From Candidatus Deferrimicrobiaceae bacterium (GTDB lineage: Bacteria; Desulfobacterota; Deferrimicrobia; Deferrimicrobiales; Deferrimicrobiaceae): a stretch of 64,000 bases of DNA. Positions 43,213-53,240 of this stretch are shown here, piece after piece. Each line of letters starts with the position of its first letter. Position 1 is the first letter of the stretch. Under the pieces are notes generated by a model. The model was given only the letters and a program-made list of their open reading frames with translations. It did not search any database and was not told where the DNA came from. The DNA lies in assembly GCA_036504035.1 (NCBI GenBank), contig DASXVV010000012.1, positions 62,001 through 126,000 of the forward strand, written 5' to 3'. The translations under genes were made by a program, and so were the position numbers.

Positions 43213-43246
43213 AAGGGCCGGCATCCGGATCGGATGTCGGCCCTTT
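43213..43246. terminator. Second hairpin, bidirectional, between the cytochrome cluster and pfkA
   Basis: An almost perfect 15-bp stem (AAGGGCCG-G-CATCCG with its complement at 43232-43246) followed by TT on the plus strand. It lies 38 bases beyond the pfkA stop on the other strand. Confidence 0.6.
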
Positions 43247-43284
43247 GATCGTTCCGCTACGGCGGAATTCCGCCGCTGTCGTCC

Positions 43285-44313
43285 TCAGCCGAAAAAGGTC
43301 TCGGCCAGCGCGTATAGCGCCGGGTCGACCGTCTTGAGCTTGCCGGCGACCTCCGAAAGCGGTATCGCGATGATCTCGTTCCCTCGAAGCGCGGCCATCT
43401 TGCCGAATTCCCCCCGGAGAAGCATCTCGGTCGCGAAGACGCCGTAACGCGTGGCCAGCACCCGGTCGTGCGCGGTGGGGGTGCCGCCGCGTTGGGTGTG
43501 GCCCAGGACGACGCAACGCGTCTCGAACTTCGTGCGCCGTTCGATCTCCCGTGCCAGTATCTGCGAGACGCCCCCCAGCCGGATGTGGCCGAACTCGTCC
43601 ACTTCCTTCTTGGAGGCCTCCAGTCCCGACCCCTCGGTGAAATCGATCCCCTCGGCCACGACGACGACGCTGAAGCTCTTGCCGCGTGCGTGGCGCCGAC
43701 GGATGGTGTCGCAGACCACCTCGATGTCGACGGGCTTTTCCGGGATGAGCGTGAGGTCGGCCCCGCCCGCGATTCCCGAGTACATCGCGATCCAGCCGAC
43801 ATGCCGCCCCATCACTTCGACCACCATGACGCGGTTGTGCGCCTCGGCAGTTGTGTGGATCCGGTCGATCGCCTCGGTGGCGATGCTGACCGCGGTATCG
43901 AACCCGAAGGTGAAGTCAGTGCCGAACAAGTCGTTGTCGATCGTCTTGGGGACGCCGACGACCGGCAGCCCCAGCTCGGCGAACCGCGCGGTGCACCCCA
44001 TCGTCCCTTCGCCGCCGATGACCACGAGCCCCTCGAGCCCCATCAGCCGGAAATTACGCAGGACGGTATCTGCGCCGTCCGGATCCTTGAAGGGGTTGGC
44101 CCGCGAAGTTCCGATGATCGTGCCGCCCAGATGCAGGATGCCCGATGCCGTCTTGCTGTCGAGCTCGATATAGGAATTGTCGAGAAGACCTTGCCACCCG
44201 TTCCGGACCCCGATCACTTGCGATCCGGACCGGTGCGCCTTGCGGACCACCGCCCGGATGACCGCATTCAGCCCGGGGCAGTCGCCGCCCCCTGTCAAAA
44301 CGCCGATCTTCAT
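43285..44313 (-). CDS. pfkA: 6-phosphofructokinase, group III type
   Basis: 342 residues. GGGDCPGLNAVIRA, GGEGTMGC and VPKTIDNDLFGTDFTFGFDTA are visible, then MGRHVGWIAMYSG and GHTQRGGTPTAHDR. The glycine in GGEGT matches ATP use, while PKTIDND rather than PGTIDND is usual for PPi enzymes and the mixed group III. So the phosphate donor is likely ATP but not certain. ATG 44313 with GGGAG 7 bases upstream gives the canonical MKIGVLTGGG start. It has its own promoter (44344) and ends at shared hairpins. Confidence 0.9.
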   Translation of the reverse strand: MKIGVLTGGGDCPGLNAVIRAVVRKAHRSGSQVIGVRNGWQGLLDNSYIELDSKTASGILHLGGTIIGTSRANPFKDPDGADTVLRNFRLMGLEGLVVIGGEGTMGCTARFAELGLPVVGVPKTIDNDLFGTDFTFGFDTAVSIATEAIDRIHTTAEAHNRVMVVEVMGRHVGWIAMYSGIAGGADLTLIPEKPVDIEVVCDTIRRRHARGKSFSVVVVAEGIDFTEGSGLEASKKEVDEFGHIRLGGVSQILAREIERRTKFETRCVVLGHTQRGGTPTAHDRVLATRYGVFATEMLLRGEFGKMAALRGNEIIAIPLSEVAGKLKTVDPALYALAETFFG

Positions 44314-44343
44314 GCATTGCTCCCTTCGAGACGTAAAAATCGC

Positions 44344-44372
44344 ATAATAACTGGTCGGCACTACCGTGTCGA
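44344..44372 (-). promoter_or_regulatory. pfkA: Promoter of pfkA
   Basis: On the minus strand TCGACA (44372-44367), 17 bp, TATTAT (44349-44344); five of six matches each. Start expected ~24 bases before the ATG. Confidence 0.7.
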
Positions 44373-44487
44373 AAATTCAGAGGAATTATCGCACAGGCCC
44401 GGTCCATAATGGCGCTCCGGATGCTGGAAGGCGCTCGGAAGTTATGATAGTTTAAGGCTTTTACAATATCTGTGGCATGAAAGGGGA

Positions 44488-46302
44488 ATGGGAGTGTCCG
44501 TCCCGTCCAGGGAAAATCTCGTGCTGCTTTCGGGAAACGAGGCCGTCGCGCGCGGCGCTTTCGAGGCGGGCGTCAAGGTCGCCTCGGCCTACCCCGGAAC
44601 GCCCAGCACCGAAATCCTCGAGAATTTCGCGAATTACGAAGGCGTCTACGCCGAGTGGGCCCCCAACGAAAAGGTGGCGGTCGAGGTGGCGATCGGCGCC
44701 TCGATGGCGGGCGTCCGGGCGCTTTCCACGATGAAGCACGTCGGCGTCAACGTCGCTGCCGACCCGATCTTCACGGTCTCCTACACCGGCGTCCGGGGCG
44801 GGCTGGTCATCGTCGCGGCCGACGACCCCGAGATGCATTCCTCGCAAAACGAGCAGGACAGCCGCCATTACGCGGTCGCCGCCAAGATCCCCATGCTCGA
44901 GCCGTCCGATTCGGCCGAGGCGCTCGCGTTCACGCGGCTGGCTTTCGAACTGTCCGAGCGTTTCGACACGCCGTTCTTCCTGCGCTCCACGACGCGCATC
45001 GCCCACGCCAAGGGGGCGGTGAAGCTCGGCCTGCCGGTGGTACCGCCGGTCGTGCCGGGCATCGTCCGGGACCCGGCCAAGTGGGTGATGCTGCCGATGA
45101 ACGCCAAGCGCCGCCACGTCCTCGTCGAGGAGCGGACGCAGGCGCTGGTCGAATACGCCGAAACGTCGGGGATCAACCGGGTCGAGCCCGGCAGCCGTGA
45201 GCTCGGCATCGTGACCGGCGGCGTCGCCTACCAGTACGTCAAGGACGCGTTCCCCGAGGCGTCGGTACTCAAGCTGGGGATGGCGTGGCCCTTGCCCGAG
45301 AAGCTGATCCGCGACTTCGCGTCGACCGTCGACCGCCTGGTCGTCGTCGAGGAGCTCGACCCGCACATCGAGCAGCACGTCAAGGCGCTGGGCCTCGAGG
45401 CGCAGGGGAAAGATCTCATCCCCATCTGCGGCGAGCTCGACCCGAAGATCGTCCGCGAGGGGATCACCGGCGTGAAGACCGCCCTCCGCGCGCCCGAGAC
45501 CGTGCCCGGCCGCCCGCCGAACCTTTGTCCGGGCTGCCCGCACCGGGGGCTCTTCTTCGTCCTCAACAAGCTCAAGGCCGTCGTGTCCGGCGATATCGGC
45601 TGCTACACGCTGGCCGCGCTGCCACCCTTGAACGGCATGGACCTGTGCGTCTGCATGGGCGCCTCGATCGGCGCCGCGCACGGCATCGAGAAGGCACTGG
45701 GCAAGGAGGCGCACGGGAAGGTCGTCGCGGTCATCGGCGACTCCACCTTCCTGCACTCGGGCATCACGGGCCTCATCGACATCGTCTACAACCGGGGCAA
45801 TTCCACGGTCATCATCCTCGACAACCACATCACAGCGATGACCGGGGCGCAAGAGAACCCGTCGACGGGCAAGACGCTCCAGGGCGAGAAGACGCACGAG
45901 ATCGACTTCGTCGCGCTGTGCAGGGCGATCGGCGTCGAGCACGTTTACCCCGTCAACCCCCACGACATGGCGGCCACCGAGGAAGTGCTGCGGCGCGAGA
46001 TTGCGCGCGAGGCGCCGTCGGTCGTCATCACCCAGGCGCCGTGCGTCCTGCTTCCCGACCACCGCCGCCGCGTCAAGCACGTCTACGAGGTGCTTCCCGA
46101 CCTGTGCGTGGGCTGCAAGGCGTGCTCGAAGCTCGGGTGCCCCGCCATCGAGTGGGTGCCGTTCACCCCGGAGGACGCGGCGCTGGCCGGCAAGAAGCCG
46201 ACGCAGCAGGGGATGACGCGGATCAATCCGCTGATGTGCGACGGATGCAACCAGTGTCCGCCGTTGTGCAAATTCAAGGCGATCGTGGGGAAAAAGTCGT
46301 GA
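44488..46302 (+). CDS. iorA: Indolepyruvate:ferredoxin oxidoreductase, alpha subunit
   Basis: Oxidatively decarboxylates aryl pyruvates to aryl-acetyl-CoA with ferredoxin; cytoplasmic. 604 residues: N-terminal pyrimidine-binding domain ([28 protein letters not shown]), a middle domain, the TPP-binding domain ([14 protein letters not shown] ... [15 protein letters not shown]), and a C-terminal ferredoxin part with [13 protein letters not shown] and [11 protein letters not shown] binding 4Fe-4S clusters. ATG 44488 is the first codon; a GTG at 44494 has better spacing to GGGGA. First gene of a long operon. Confidence 0.95.
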   Translation: MGVSVPSRENLVLLSGNEAVARGAFEAGVKVASAYPGTPSTEILENFANYEGVYAEWAPNEKVAVEVAIGASMAGVRALSTMKHVGVNVAADPIFTVSYTGVRGGLVIVAADDPEMHSSQNEQDSRHYAVAAKIPMLEPSDSAEALAFTRLAFELSERFDTPFFLRSTTRIAHAKGAVKLGLPVVPPVVPGIVRDPAKWVMLPMNAKRRHVLVEERTQALVEYAETSGINRVEPGSRELGIVTGGVAYQYVKDAFPEASVLKLGMAWPLPEKLIRDFASTVDRLVVVEELDPHIEQHVKALGLEAQGKDLIPICGELDPKIVREGITGVKTALRAPETVPGRPPNLCPGCPHRGLFFVLNKLKAVVSGDIGCYTLAALPPLNGMDLCVCMGASIGAAHGIEKALGKEAHGKVVAVIGDSTFLHSGITGLIDIVYNRGNSTVIILDNHITAMTGAQENPSTGKTLQGEKTHEIDFVALCRAIGVEHVYPVNPHDMAATEEVLRREIAREAPSVVITQAPCVLLPDHRRRVKHVYEVLPDLCVGCKACSKLGCPAIEWVPFTPEDAALAGKKPTQQGMTRINPLMCDGCNQCPPLCKFKAIVGKKS

Positions 46303-46901
46303 GCATGACCAGCGGAAACATCTTCCTGGCGGGCGTCGGCGGGCAGGGGACGCTCCTGGCGTCCGAGCTGCTCTCCGAGGCGTTCCTGCATTCCGGCTAC
46401 GACGTGAAGAAGAGCGACGTGCACGGCATGGCACAGCGGGGCGGCGCGGTGACCACGCACATCCGGTTCGGCGCGCGGGTGTATTCCCCGCTGATCGAGG
46501 CGGGAACAGCCGATCTGCTGATCGCATTCGAAAAGATGGAGGCGCTCCGCTTCGTCCATTTTCTGGCGCCGGGCGGCGTCGTGGTCGCCAACACGCAGGA
46601 GATCCAGCCCCCTTCCGTGCTCCGGGGCATCGAGCCCTATCCCGCCGACGTCGAGGCGCGGCTGCGCGCCGCGGCCGGGCGGGTCTATCTGGTCGACGCG
46701 CTGTCCGCGGCGCTGGCGCTCAAGGAGGTCCGCGCGGTCAACGTCGCCCTGGTCGGGGCCGCATCGCATTTCCTGCCGCTGCCGGCGGAGGCCTACGAAG
46801 ACGCGCTCCGGCTGCGGCTGCCGCCGAAGATCCTCGATGTCAACCTGGCCGCCTTCCGGGCGGGGCGCGAGCTGCCGGCTTCGCAAGGAGGGACCGCATG
46901 A
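46299..46901 (+). CDS. iorB: Indolepyruvate:ferredoxin oxidoreductase, beta subunit
   Basis: 200 residues: gamma-type PFOR domain beginning [20 protein letters not shown] with [19 protein letters not shown] and [17 protein letters not shown], the IorB fold that completes the TPP site. The GTG at 46299 overlaps the iorA stop (GTGA) and has GGGG 8 bases upstream; ATG 46305 is the alternative. It overlaps the next gene as ATGA. Confidence 0.93.
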   Translation: MSMTSGNIFLAGVGGQGTLLASELLSEAFLHSGYDVKKSDVHGMAQRGGAVTTHIRFGARVYSPLIEAGTADLLIAFEKMEALRFVHFLAPGGVVVANTQEIQPPSVLRGIEPYPADVEARLRAAAGRVYLVDALSAALALKEVRAVNVALVGAASHFLPLPAEAYEDALRLRLPPKILDVNLAAFRAGRELPASQGGTA

Positions 46902-48199
46902 TCTGGAACGACGAGTTCGAGACGCTGCCCCGCGAGGCGCTCCAGGCGCTCCAGCTAAAGCGGCTGCGCGCCATGGTCGACCGCGTCTTTTCCGCGGTGC
47001 CCTTCTATCGCGCGAAGCTGTCCGACGCGGGCTATGCCCCGGGATCGATCCGCTCGCTTTCCGACCTGTCCGCCCTGCCGTTCACCACCAAGGAAGACCT
47101 GCGCGTCACCTACCCGTTCGGCTTGTTCGCCGAGCCGCTCGAGCGCGTGGTCCGCGTTCATGCCTCTTCGGGCACGACCGGCAAGCCGGTGGTCGTCGGC
47201 TACACCAAGCGCGACATCGACACCTGGGCCGAGCTGATGGCCCGGACGCTGTCGTGCGGCCACGCGACCCGCAAGGACATCATCCAGGTCGCCTACGGCT
47301 ACGGCCTGTTCACCGGCGGCCTGGGCGCCCACTACGGCGCCGAGATGCTGGGCGGCACCGTCATCCCCATGTCGGGCGGCAACAACAAGCGCCAGATCAT
47401 GCTCATGCAGGATTTCGGTTCCACCGTGCTGATGTCCACCCCTTCCTACGCGCTCAACCTGGCCGAGCTGATGACCGACGACGGCATCGATCCCGCGACG
47501 CTCGCGCTCCGGGTCGGCTTCTTCGGCGCCGAGCCCTGGAGCGAGGCGATGCGCCTCGAGATCGAGAAGAAGCTCAAGATCGACGCGATCGACATCTACG
47601 GCCTGTCCGAGGTGATGGGACCCGGCGTGGCGTCCGAGTGTCTCGAGGAGAAGCACGGGCTCCATGTCTTCGAGGACCACTTCATCCCCGAGGTCATCGA
47701 CCCCGCGACGGGCAAGGTGCTCCCGTGGGGCGAGACCGGCGAGCTCGTGTTCACCACGGTGACGAAGGAGGCGTTCCCGGTCATCCGCTACCGGACCCGC
47801 GACATCTCGCGCCTCATCCCCGAGCCGTGCCGCTGCGGCCGCACGCACATGCGCATGGAGCGCGTCTCCGGACGCACCGACGATATGCTCATCATTCGGG
47901 GCGTCAACGTCTTCCCGTCCCAGATCGAGTCGGTGCTGATGGCGGTCGAGGGCGTCGAGCCACACTACCAGCTCATCGTCTCGCGCGAGGAGGCGCTCGA
48001 CGTCCTCGAGGTGCAGGTCGAGATCGACGAGTCGATCTTCTCCGACAAGGTCAAGAGCCTCGAGGGGCTGTCGAAGCGCGTCGAGCACACGATCAAGGAC
48101 CTGCTCGGCATCTCGTGCAAGGTCAAGCTCGTCGAGCCGAAGGCGATCCAGCGCAGCGAGGGCAAGGCCAAGCGCGTGATCGACAACCGCAAGCTGTAG
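46898..48199 (+). CDS. paaK: Phenylacetate-CoA ligase (copy 1)
   Basis: AMP-forming activation of phenylacetate and other aryl acetates. 433 residues with [79 protein letters not shown] and the C-terminal [10 protein letters not shown], all PaaK. It shares a start/stop overlap with iorB, so products of IOR and substrates of PaaK are handled together. A second copy lies at 54781. Confidence 0.94.
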   Translation: MIWNDEFETLPREALQALQLKRLRAMVDRVFSAVPFYRAKLSDAGYAPGSIRSLSDLSALPFTTKEDLRVTYPFGLFAEPLERVVRVHASSGTTGKPVVVGYTKRDIDTWAELMARTLSCGHATRKDIIQVAYGYGLFTGGLGAHYGAEMLGGTVIPMSGGNNKRQIMLMQDFGSTVLMSTPSYALNLAELMTDDGIDPATLALRVGFFGAEPWSEAMRLEIEKKLKIDAIDIYGLSEVMGPGVASECLEEKHGLHVFEDHFIPEVIDPATGKVLPWGETGELVFTTVTKEAFPVIRYRTRDISRLIPEPCRCGRTHMRMERVSGRTDDMLIIRGVNVFPSQIESVLMAVEGVEPHYQLIVSREEALDVLEVQVEIDESIFSDKVKSLEGLSKRVEHTIKDLLGISCKVKLVEPKAIQRSEGKAKRVIDNRKL

Positions 48200-48209
48200 G
48201 GTGCCGGGG

Positions 48210-48253
48210 GGCGATCGGCCAACGGTCGCTTCCGCGCCGGCGAGCCGATCGCC
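48210..48253 (+). other. Hairpin after paaK copy 1
   Basis: GGCGATCGGC (48210-48219) pairs perfectly with GCCGATCGCC (48244-48253), beginning 10 bases past the paaK stop. No U-tract follows, so it may stabilise the upstream mRNA or mark a processing point instead of terminating. Confidence 0.45.
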
Positions 48254-48331
48254 GATTGTGGATGTCCGTCGCGCGGGGAACGGGGTGGATTTTACCGAGG
48301 CTTCACGCTCCACGGCGTACGCCAAAGCGGG

Positions 48332-48468
48332 GGCCCTGGACGGGGGCCTCTAAGGTGATCCGGGAGGCATGGATGCCGGAGGATCGCCGAAGGGAGTTGC
48401 AGGCGGCCCATGGATGGGCCGACAAGACGTCCCCCGGGAAGGGCGCCCCCGCGTGGCGCCTAGCCGGG
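48332..48468 (+). ncRNA. Candidate structured RNA or leader with UGGA-loop hairpins
   Basis: In the 330-base gap before the ACT gene I can fold: 48332-48348 (GGCCC/GGGCC, loop UGGACGG); 48354-48388 (GGUGAUCC with GGAUCGCC, one G-U) enclosing 48366-48377 (GGCA/UGCC, loop UGGA); 48405-48420 (GGCCCA/UGGGCC, loop UGGA); and 48433-48468 (CCCGG/CCGGG) enclosing GGCGCC/GGCGCC (48442-48460). The octamer CATGGATG appears at 48368 and 48409, matching the CANGGANG core bound by CsrA/RsmA. It may be the leader of the ACT gene or a free small RNA. No known riboswitch was recognised. Confidence 0.35.
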
Positions 48469-48529
48469 AAGCTACAGGCCGAGCCAAAATGGAGCGGTGA
48501 CGATCCCATATGATGACGGAGGTGGCGCG

Positions 48530-48961
48530 ATGAAGGTCGAGCAGATATCGATATTCCTCGAGAACAAGTCCGGGCGGCTGGCCGAGGTGACGGCGACGCT
48601 GGCGGCGGCGGGCGTGAACATCCGGGCGCTCTCGCTGGCCGACACGGCCGACTTCGGCATCCTGCGTCTGATCGTCAACGATTCGGCGAAGGCGAAGGAA
48701 GTGCTCAAGGCGGGCGGCTTCACGGTGGGCAAGAACGAGGTGGTCGCGCTCGAGGTGCCCGATAACCCGGGCGGCCTCTCCGGCATCCTCAAGCTGCTCG
48801 ACGGGGCGGGCATCAACGTCGAGTACATGTACGCCTTCGTCCAGCGCTCCGGCGACAACGCAATCATCATCTTCCGCTTCGACGACATCGACAAGGCGAT
48901 CGAGACGCTGATCGGAGCGGGCGTCCGGGTGCTCAAGGGCGAGGAAGTCTACGCGCTTTAA
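48530..48961 (+). CDS. Tandem ACT-domain protein
   Basis: 143 residues, two ACT domains: [36 protein letters not shown] and [36 protein letters not shown] pairs bind amino acids and regulate enzymes or transport. Position within an ior-paaK-liv operon makes an aromatic or branched amino acid sensor likely. ATG 48530 with GGAGG 7 bases upstream. The leader is unusually structured. Confidence 0.9.
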   Translation: MKVEQISIFLENKSGRLAEVTATLAAAGVNIRALSLADTADFGILRLIVNDSAKAKEVLKAGGFTVGKNEVVALEVPDNPGGLSGILKLLDGAGINVEYMYAFVQRSGDNAIIIFRFDDIDKAIETLIGAGVRVLKGEEVYAL

Positions 48962-48992
48962 CGCGAACAGGAATGCACGGAAGGAGACGGCG

Positions 48993-50141
48993 ATGAAGGG
49001 AAGGAAAGGGATTTGTGCGGCGCTGCTGGGGGGCGCGCTGCTGTTGGGGGGCACGGCGTTCGCCGCCGAGCCGATCAAGATCGGGGCGATCTTCTCGGTG
49101 ACCGGCCCGGCCGCGTTCCTGGGCGAGCCCGAGCGCAACACGGCCAAGATGATGGAAGCCGAGATCAACAAGGCCGGCGGCCTCCTGGGACGCAAGGTCG
49201 AGGTCGTCGTCTATGACGACGAGAGCGACGCGACCAAGGCGGTGACCGCGGTCGACCGGCTGATCAAGAAGGACAAGGTGGTCGCGATCATCGGGCCCAG
49301 CACGTCCGGCAACACGTTGGCGATCATCCCGAAGGTCGAGGCGGCGAAGATTCCGCTCATCTCTTGCGCGGCAGCCAAAAAGATCAACTTGCCGGTGAAG
49401 AAGTACGTGTTCAAGACCGCACAGAGCGACGCGATCTTCGTGAAAAAGATCTACCAGCATGCGAAGAAGAACAGCTGGACGAAGGTGGCGCTGCTGACGG
49501 CTTCCGACGCGTACGGTTCCGCGGGCCGGGAAGACCTCAAGGAGCTTGCCCCCAAGTTCGGCATCACGATCGTGGCGGACGACGTTTTCGGGCCCAAGGA
49601 CACCGACATGACCGCGCAGCTCGCCAAGATCAAGGGGACCGCGGCGCAGGCGATCATCTGCTGGGGCACCAACCCGGGGCCGGCGGTCGTCGCCCGAAAC
49701 CGGGCGCAGCTGGGCATCAAGACACCGCTCTACATGAGCCAGGGGGTCGCCTCCAAGAAGTTCATCGAACTGGCCGGAAAGGAGAACGTCGAGGGGATCT
49801 TCCTGCCCGCGGGGCGGATCCTCGTCGAGGACCAGGTCGATCCGAAGCACCCGCAGAAGAAGGTCCTGTCCGGCTACTGCCGCGATTTCGACAAGAAATG
49901 CCGGCAGCCGGTCTCGGCGTTCGGCGGCCACGCCTTCGATGCGATGAAACTGATCGAGATGGCGATCCGCAACGGCAAGTCCGCCGATCCGGCCTCGATC
50001 CGCAACAACATCGAGAAAATCCGCGGCTTCTGGGGCATCGGCGGCGAGTTCAACCTGTCGGCGGTCGATCACAGCGGGCTGACCGAGGACTCGATGGTCA
50101 TGGTGAAGATCGTCAAGGGGGACTGGGAACTGTTGAAATAA
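48993..50141 (+). CDS. livK: Branched-chain/aromatic amino acid ABC transporter, substrate-binding protein 1
   Basis: 382 residues. Signal peptide about 1-24 (ICAALLGGALLLGGTAFA), then IKIGAIFSVTGPAAFLGEPE, VVVYDDESDATKAV, VVAIIGPSTSGNTLAI and SDAYGSAGREDLKELA, a type I LivK-like fold (Peripla_BP_6). Periplasmic. The ligand is not readable, but the neighbours favour aromatic or aryl acids. It is followed by a same-length paralogue. Confidence 0.9.
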   Translation: MKGRKGICAALLGGALLLGGTAFAAEPIKIGAIFSVTGPAAFLGEPERNTAKMMEAEINKAGGLLGRKVEVVVYDDESDATKAVTAVDRLIKKDKVVAIIGPSTSGNTLAIIPKVEAAKIPLISCAAAKKINLPVKKYVFKTAQSDAIFVKKIYQHAKKNSWTKVALLTASDAYGSAGREDLKELAPKFGITIVADDVFGPKDTDMTAQLAKIKGTAAQAIICWGTNPGPAVVARNRAQLGIKTPLYMSQGVASKKFIELAGKENVEGIFLPAGRILVEDQVDPKHPQKKVLSGYCRDFDKKCRQPVSAFGGHAFDAMKLIEMAIRNGKSADPASIRNNIEKIRGFWGIGGEFNLSAVDHSGLTEDSMVMVKIVKGDWELLK

Positions 50142-50187
50142 ACGGCGATTCCGCAAGGAGAGCCGTATCCGGGAGGAGAGACGGACC

Positions 50188-51336
50188 ATGAGGGGGATAA
50201 GGAAGGTCATGGCGGCGCTGTTGGGGACGGCGCTGCTGACGGGGGGGGCCGCATTCGCCGCCGAGCCGATCCGGATCGGCGCGATCTTTTCGGTGACCGG
50301 GCCGGCGGCGTTCCTCGGCGAGCCCGAACGGAACACGGCCCGGATGCTCGAGGAGGAGATCAACAGGCAGGGTGGTCTCCTGGGCCGCAAGATCGAACTC
50401 GTGGTCTACGACGACGAGAGCGACCCGACCAAGGCAGTGATCGCGGTCGACCGGCTGCTTAAGAAGGACAAGGTCTCGGCGATCATCGGGCCCAGCACGA
50501 CCGGCAGCACGATGGCCATTGCGCCGAAGGCCGAGGAGGCGAAGGTGCCGCTGGTCTCTTGCGCTGCGGCGATCGACATCGTCTCACCCGTCCGGAAGTT
50601 CGTGTTCAAGACGCCGCAGAGCGACGTCCTCGCGGTACGGCAGATCTACAGGCATGCGAAAAAGGCGGGCATCCGGAAGATGGCGATCCTGACCGCCTCC
50701 GACGCGTTCGGTGCGGCGGGGCGCAAGGAGCTCAAGGAGCTCGCGGGCAAGTTCGACATGATGATCGTCGCGGACGAGGTGTTCGGACCGAAGGACACCG
50801 ACATGAACGCGCAGCTCGCCAAGATCAAGGGGACGCCGGCGCAGGCGATCGTCTGCTGGGGGACCAACCCCGGCCCTGCGGTCGTCGCCCGCAACCGGAC
50901 GCAGCTCGGCATCGCGATGCCGCTCTACATGAGCCACGGCGTCGCCTCCAACAAGTTCATCGAGTTGGCGGGCAAGGAAAACGCCGAAGGGATCCTGCTC
51001 CCCGCCGGTCGGTTGATCGTCGACGAGCAGGTGGCGGCGAAGCACCCGCAGAAGAAGCTGCTCGCGAAATACGCCGGCGACTACGAGAAACGCTTCAAGG
51101 CGCCGGTCTCCTCGTTCGGCGGCTACGCCTACGACGCCCTGTCGCTGCTGGCGCACGCCATCAAGGCGGGCAAGTCGGCCGAGCCGGCCGCCGTCCGCGA
51201 TGCCCTCGAGAAGACCAGGGGTTTCTGGGCCACGACGGGCGAGTTCACCTTCACGCCGGCCGACCACAACGGGCTGACCGAAGAGGCTTTCGTGATGGTC
51301 CGGATCACCAAGGGCGGATGGGAGATGCTCAAGTAA
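50188..51336 (+). CDS. livK: Branched-chain/aromatic amino acid ABC transporter, substrate-binding protein 2
   Basis: 382 residues, the same length and layout as the upstream gene (IRIGAIFSVTGPAAFLGEPE, VVYDDESDPTKAV, FGPKDTDMNAQLAKIKGTPAQAI). A tandem duplication with divergence in the middle and C-terminal lobes, which may give the two proteins different ligands for one permease. Good purine-rich ribosome site (GGGAGGAGA) before ATG 50188. Its TAA abuts livH. Confidence 0.9.
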   Translation: MRGIRKVMAALLGTALLTGGAAFAAEPIRIGAIFSVTGPAAFLGEPERNTARMLEEEINRQGGLLGRKIELVVYDDESDPTKAVIAVDRLLKKDKVSAIIGPSTTGSTMAIAPKAEEAKVPLVSCAAAIDIVSPVRKFVFKTPQSDVLAVRQIYRHAKKAGIRKMAILTASDAFGAAGRKELKELAGKFDMMIVADEVFGPKDTDMNAQLAKIKGTPAQAIVCWGTNPGPAVVARNRTQLGIAMPLYMSHGVASNKFIELAGKENAEGILLPAGRLIVDEQVAAKHPQKKLLAKYAGDYEKRFKAPVSSFGGYAYDALSLLAHAIKAGKSAEPAAVRDALEKTRGFWATTGEFTFTPADHNGLTEEAFVMVRITKGGWEMLK

Positions 51337-52218
51337 GTGCCGTTTTCCTCGCTGCTCCAGTTCTTCGTGTCCGGGGTGACCGTGGGCGCCACGTATGGGC
51401 TCACGGCCCTCGGTTTCACGATGATCTACAACACGACCGGCATCATCAACTTCGCGCAGGGCGAGTTCGTCATGCTGGGGGGGATGCTGGCCGTGTTTTC
51501 GATGACCTGGGGAGGATTGCCGCTGCCGGCGGCGGTTCCTCTCGCCGTGCTCCTGGTGACCGCGATCGGCGTCGCGGTCGACCGGCTGACCATCCGGCCG
51601 ATGCGCGGGCGCCCGCCCGTCACGCTGGTCATCGTCACGATCGGGATCTCGATCCTCCTTCGCGGCGGCGCGATGCTCGTCTTCGGCAAGGACACCCACT
51701 CCCTTCCTCCCTTTTCCGAGGGGGCCGCGATCCCGATCGCCGGCGCCTCGCTTTTGCCCCAGACGCTCTGGGTCGTCGGGATCACGATCGCGGTCGTGGC
51801 GGCCATGAAGATGTTCTTCGACCGGACCATCACGGGGAAGGCGATGCTCGCCTGCGCCTGCGACCGAAGGGCCGCATCGCTCATGGGGATCAACGTCGAC
51901 GTCATGGTGACGCTGTCGTTCGCCTTCTCGGCGCTGGTCGGGGCGCTCGGAGGCGTGATCCTGGCGCCGATCACGCTGACCGCTTACGATGTCGGCGTCC
52001 TGCTGGGCATCAAGGGGTTCGCCGCCTGCATTCTCGGCGGCCTCGGCAATCCCTTCGGGGCGGTCGCGGGGGGTCTGATCATCGGCGTCCTCGAATCCAT
52101 GGGCGCGGGCATCCTGTCCTCGGGCTACAAGGACGCGATCGCGTTCGTCATCCTGCTGGCGCTCCTGTTCCTGCGCCCCTCCGGCCTTTTTGGCAAGGCG
52201 TCGGCGGACCGGGTCTAA
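51337..52218 (+). CDS. livH: Branched-chain amino acid ABC transporter permease LivH
   Basis: 293 residues, about eight membrane helices, with GLTALGFTMIYNTTGIINFAQGEFVMLGG, the N-terminal LivH signature, and FAACILGGLGNPFGAVAGG near the C-terminus. GTG start at 51337 directly after the livK2 stop. Forms the translocation pore with LivM. Confidence 0.92.
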   Translation: MPFSSLLQFFVSGVTVGATYGLTALGFTMIYNTTGIINFAQGEFVMLGGMLAVFSMTWGGLPLPAAVPLAVLLVTAIGVAVDRLTIRPMRGRPPVTLVIVTIGISILLRGGAMLVFGKDTHSLPPFSEGAAIPIAGASLLPQTLWVVGITIAVVAAMKMFFDRTITGKAMLACACDRRAASLMGINVDVMVTLSFAFSALVGALGGVILAPITLTAYDVGVLLGIKGFAACILGGLGNPFGAVAGGLIIGVLESMGAGILSSGYKDAIAFVILLALLFLRPSGLFGKASADRV

Positions 52219-52232
52219 GGAGCGACCGCGCA

Positions 52233-53240
52233 ATGTCCTCTATCGGGTCGAAAGGGGCATTGGCCGGGCTGGCGGCGTTCGCGGCCGCGATAGTCCTGGC
52301 CCCTTTCCTACTGCCCGACTACTACCAGTCGGTACTCATCGTCGCCGGCTTCTTCGCCATCCTGTCGATGGGGCTCAACCTGCTCCTGGGATACGCGGGG
52401 CAGATCTCGCTCGGGCACGCCGCCTTCTACGGGCTGTCGGCCTATGCGAGCGGCATCCTCACCGCCACTTATCACTGGCCCGTGCCGGCCGGGGTCGCCG
52501 CGGGCGTCCTGCTCTCGGGCGTCACCGCCGCGCTGATCGGCATTCCCACGCTCAAGCTCAAGGGACACTACCTCGCGATGGGAACGCTGGGTTTCGGCGT
52601 CATCGTCTATATCGTGCTCAATGAGGCGGTCGGGCTCACCGCCGGGCCGTCGGGCTTCACCGGGATCCCGCGCCTCTCCGCCTTCGGCCGGACGTTCACC
52701 TCCGACCGGGAATACTATTTCATCGTCTGGGGAATCGCCTTCCTGCTGTTCGTCCTTGCGCAGAACCTGGTCCACTCGCGGATGGGGCGCGCGCTCCGGG
52801 CGATCCATACGAGCGAGTCGGCCGCGTCGGTCCTCGGGATCGACGTGCCCCGCTACAAGGCGTTCGTCTTCGTGCTGTCGGCGGTCTACGCAGGGATCGC
52901 AGGCGCGCTCTACGCCCACTTCGTCACCTTCGTATCGCCCGGATCGTTCAGCTTCAACGCCTCGGTGCAGATCGTGACCATGGTGGTGCTGGGGGGAATG
53001 GCGTCGCTCTGGGGCGCGCTGGCGGGCGCGGTCTTCCTGACCGTGCTGCCCGAATGGTTACGGGCGATCGAGAACTACGACATCCTCATCTACGGCGCCA
53101 TCCTCATCCTGACCATGCGCTTCCTGCCGGGCGGCTTGGCCGAGGGGGCGTGCCGACTTTTGTCGCGGGTGCGGCGCCTCTTCCGAGGGAAGAAGGCCGA
53201 CGCCGCGGTTTTGCCTGATGCCGGAAGGGAGGACGCGTGA
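52233..53240 (+). CDS. livM: Branched-chain amino acid ABC transporter permease LivM
   Basis: 335 residues, about nine helices, with SMGLNLLLGYAGQISLGHAAFYGLSAYA, GHYLAMGTLGFG, RMGRALRAIHTSESAASVLGID and MVVLGGMASLWGALAGAVFLTVLPE, all LivM. AAGGAG precedes ATG 52233. Overlaps livG (GTGA). Confidence 0.92.
   Translation: MSSIGSKGALAGLAAFAAAIVLAPFLLPDYYQSVLIVAGFFAILSMGLNLLLGYAGQISLGHAAFYGLSAYASGILTATYHWPVPAGVAAGVLLSGVTAALIGIPTLKLKGHYLAMGTLGFGVIVYIVLNEAVGLTAGPSGFTGIPRLSAFGRTFTSDREYYFIVWGIAFLLFVLAQNLVHSRMGRALRAIHTSESAASVLGIDVPRYKAFVFVLSAVYAGIAGALYAHFVTFVSPGSFSFNASVQIVTMVVLGGMASLWGALAGAVFLTVLPEWLRAIENYDILIYGAILILTMRFLPGGLAEGACRLLSRVRRLFRGKKADAAVLPDAGREDA

Noticed and set aside
40381-43224. 947-codon minus-strand frame over the decaheme gene
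   Set aside because: No domain or start signal; the plus strand has ten CXXCH motifs and a lipobox.
48200-48529. Continuation of a protein-coding frame from paaK into the gap
   Set aside because: The frame that runs on is out of register with paaK, lacks a start and has no recognisable text; the gap looks like structured RNA or spacer.
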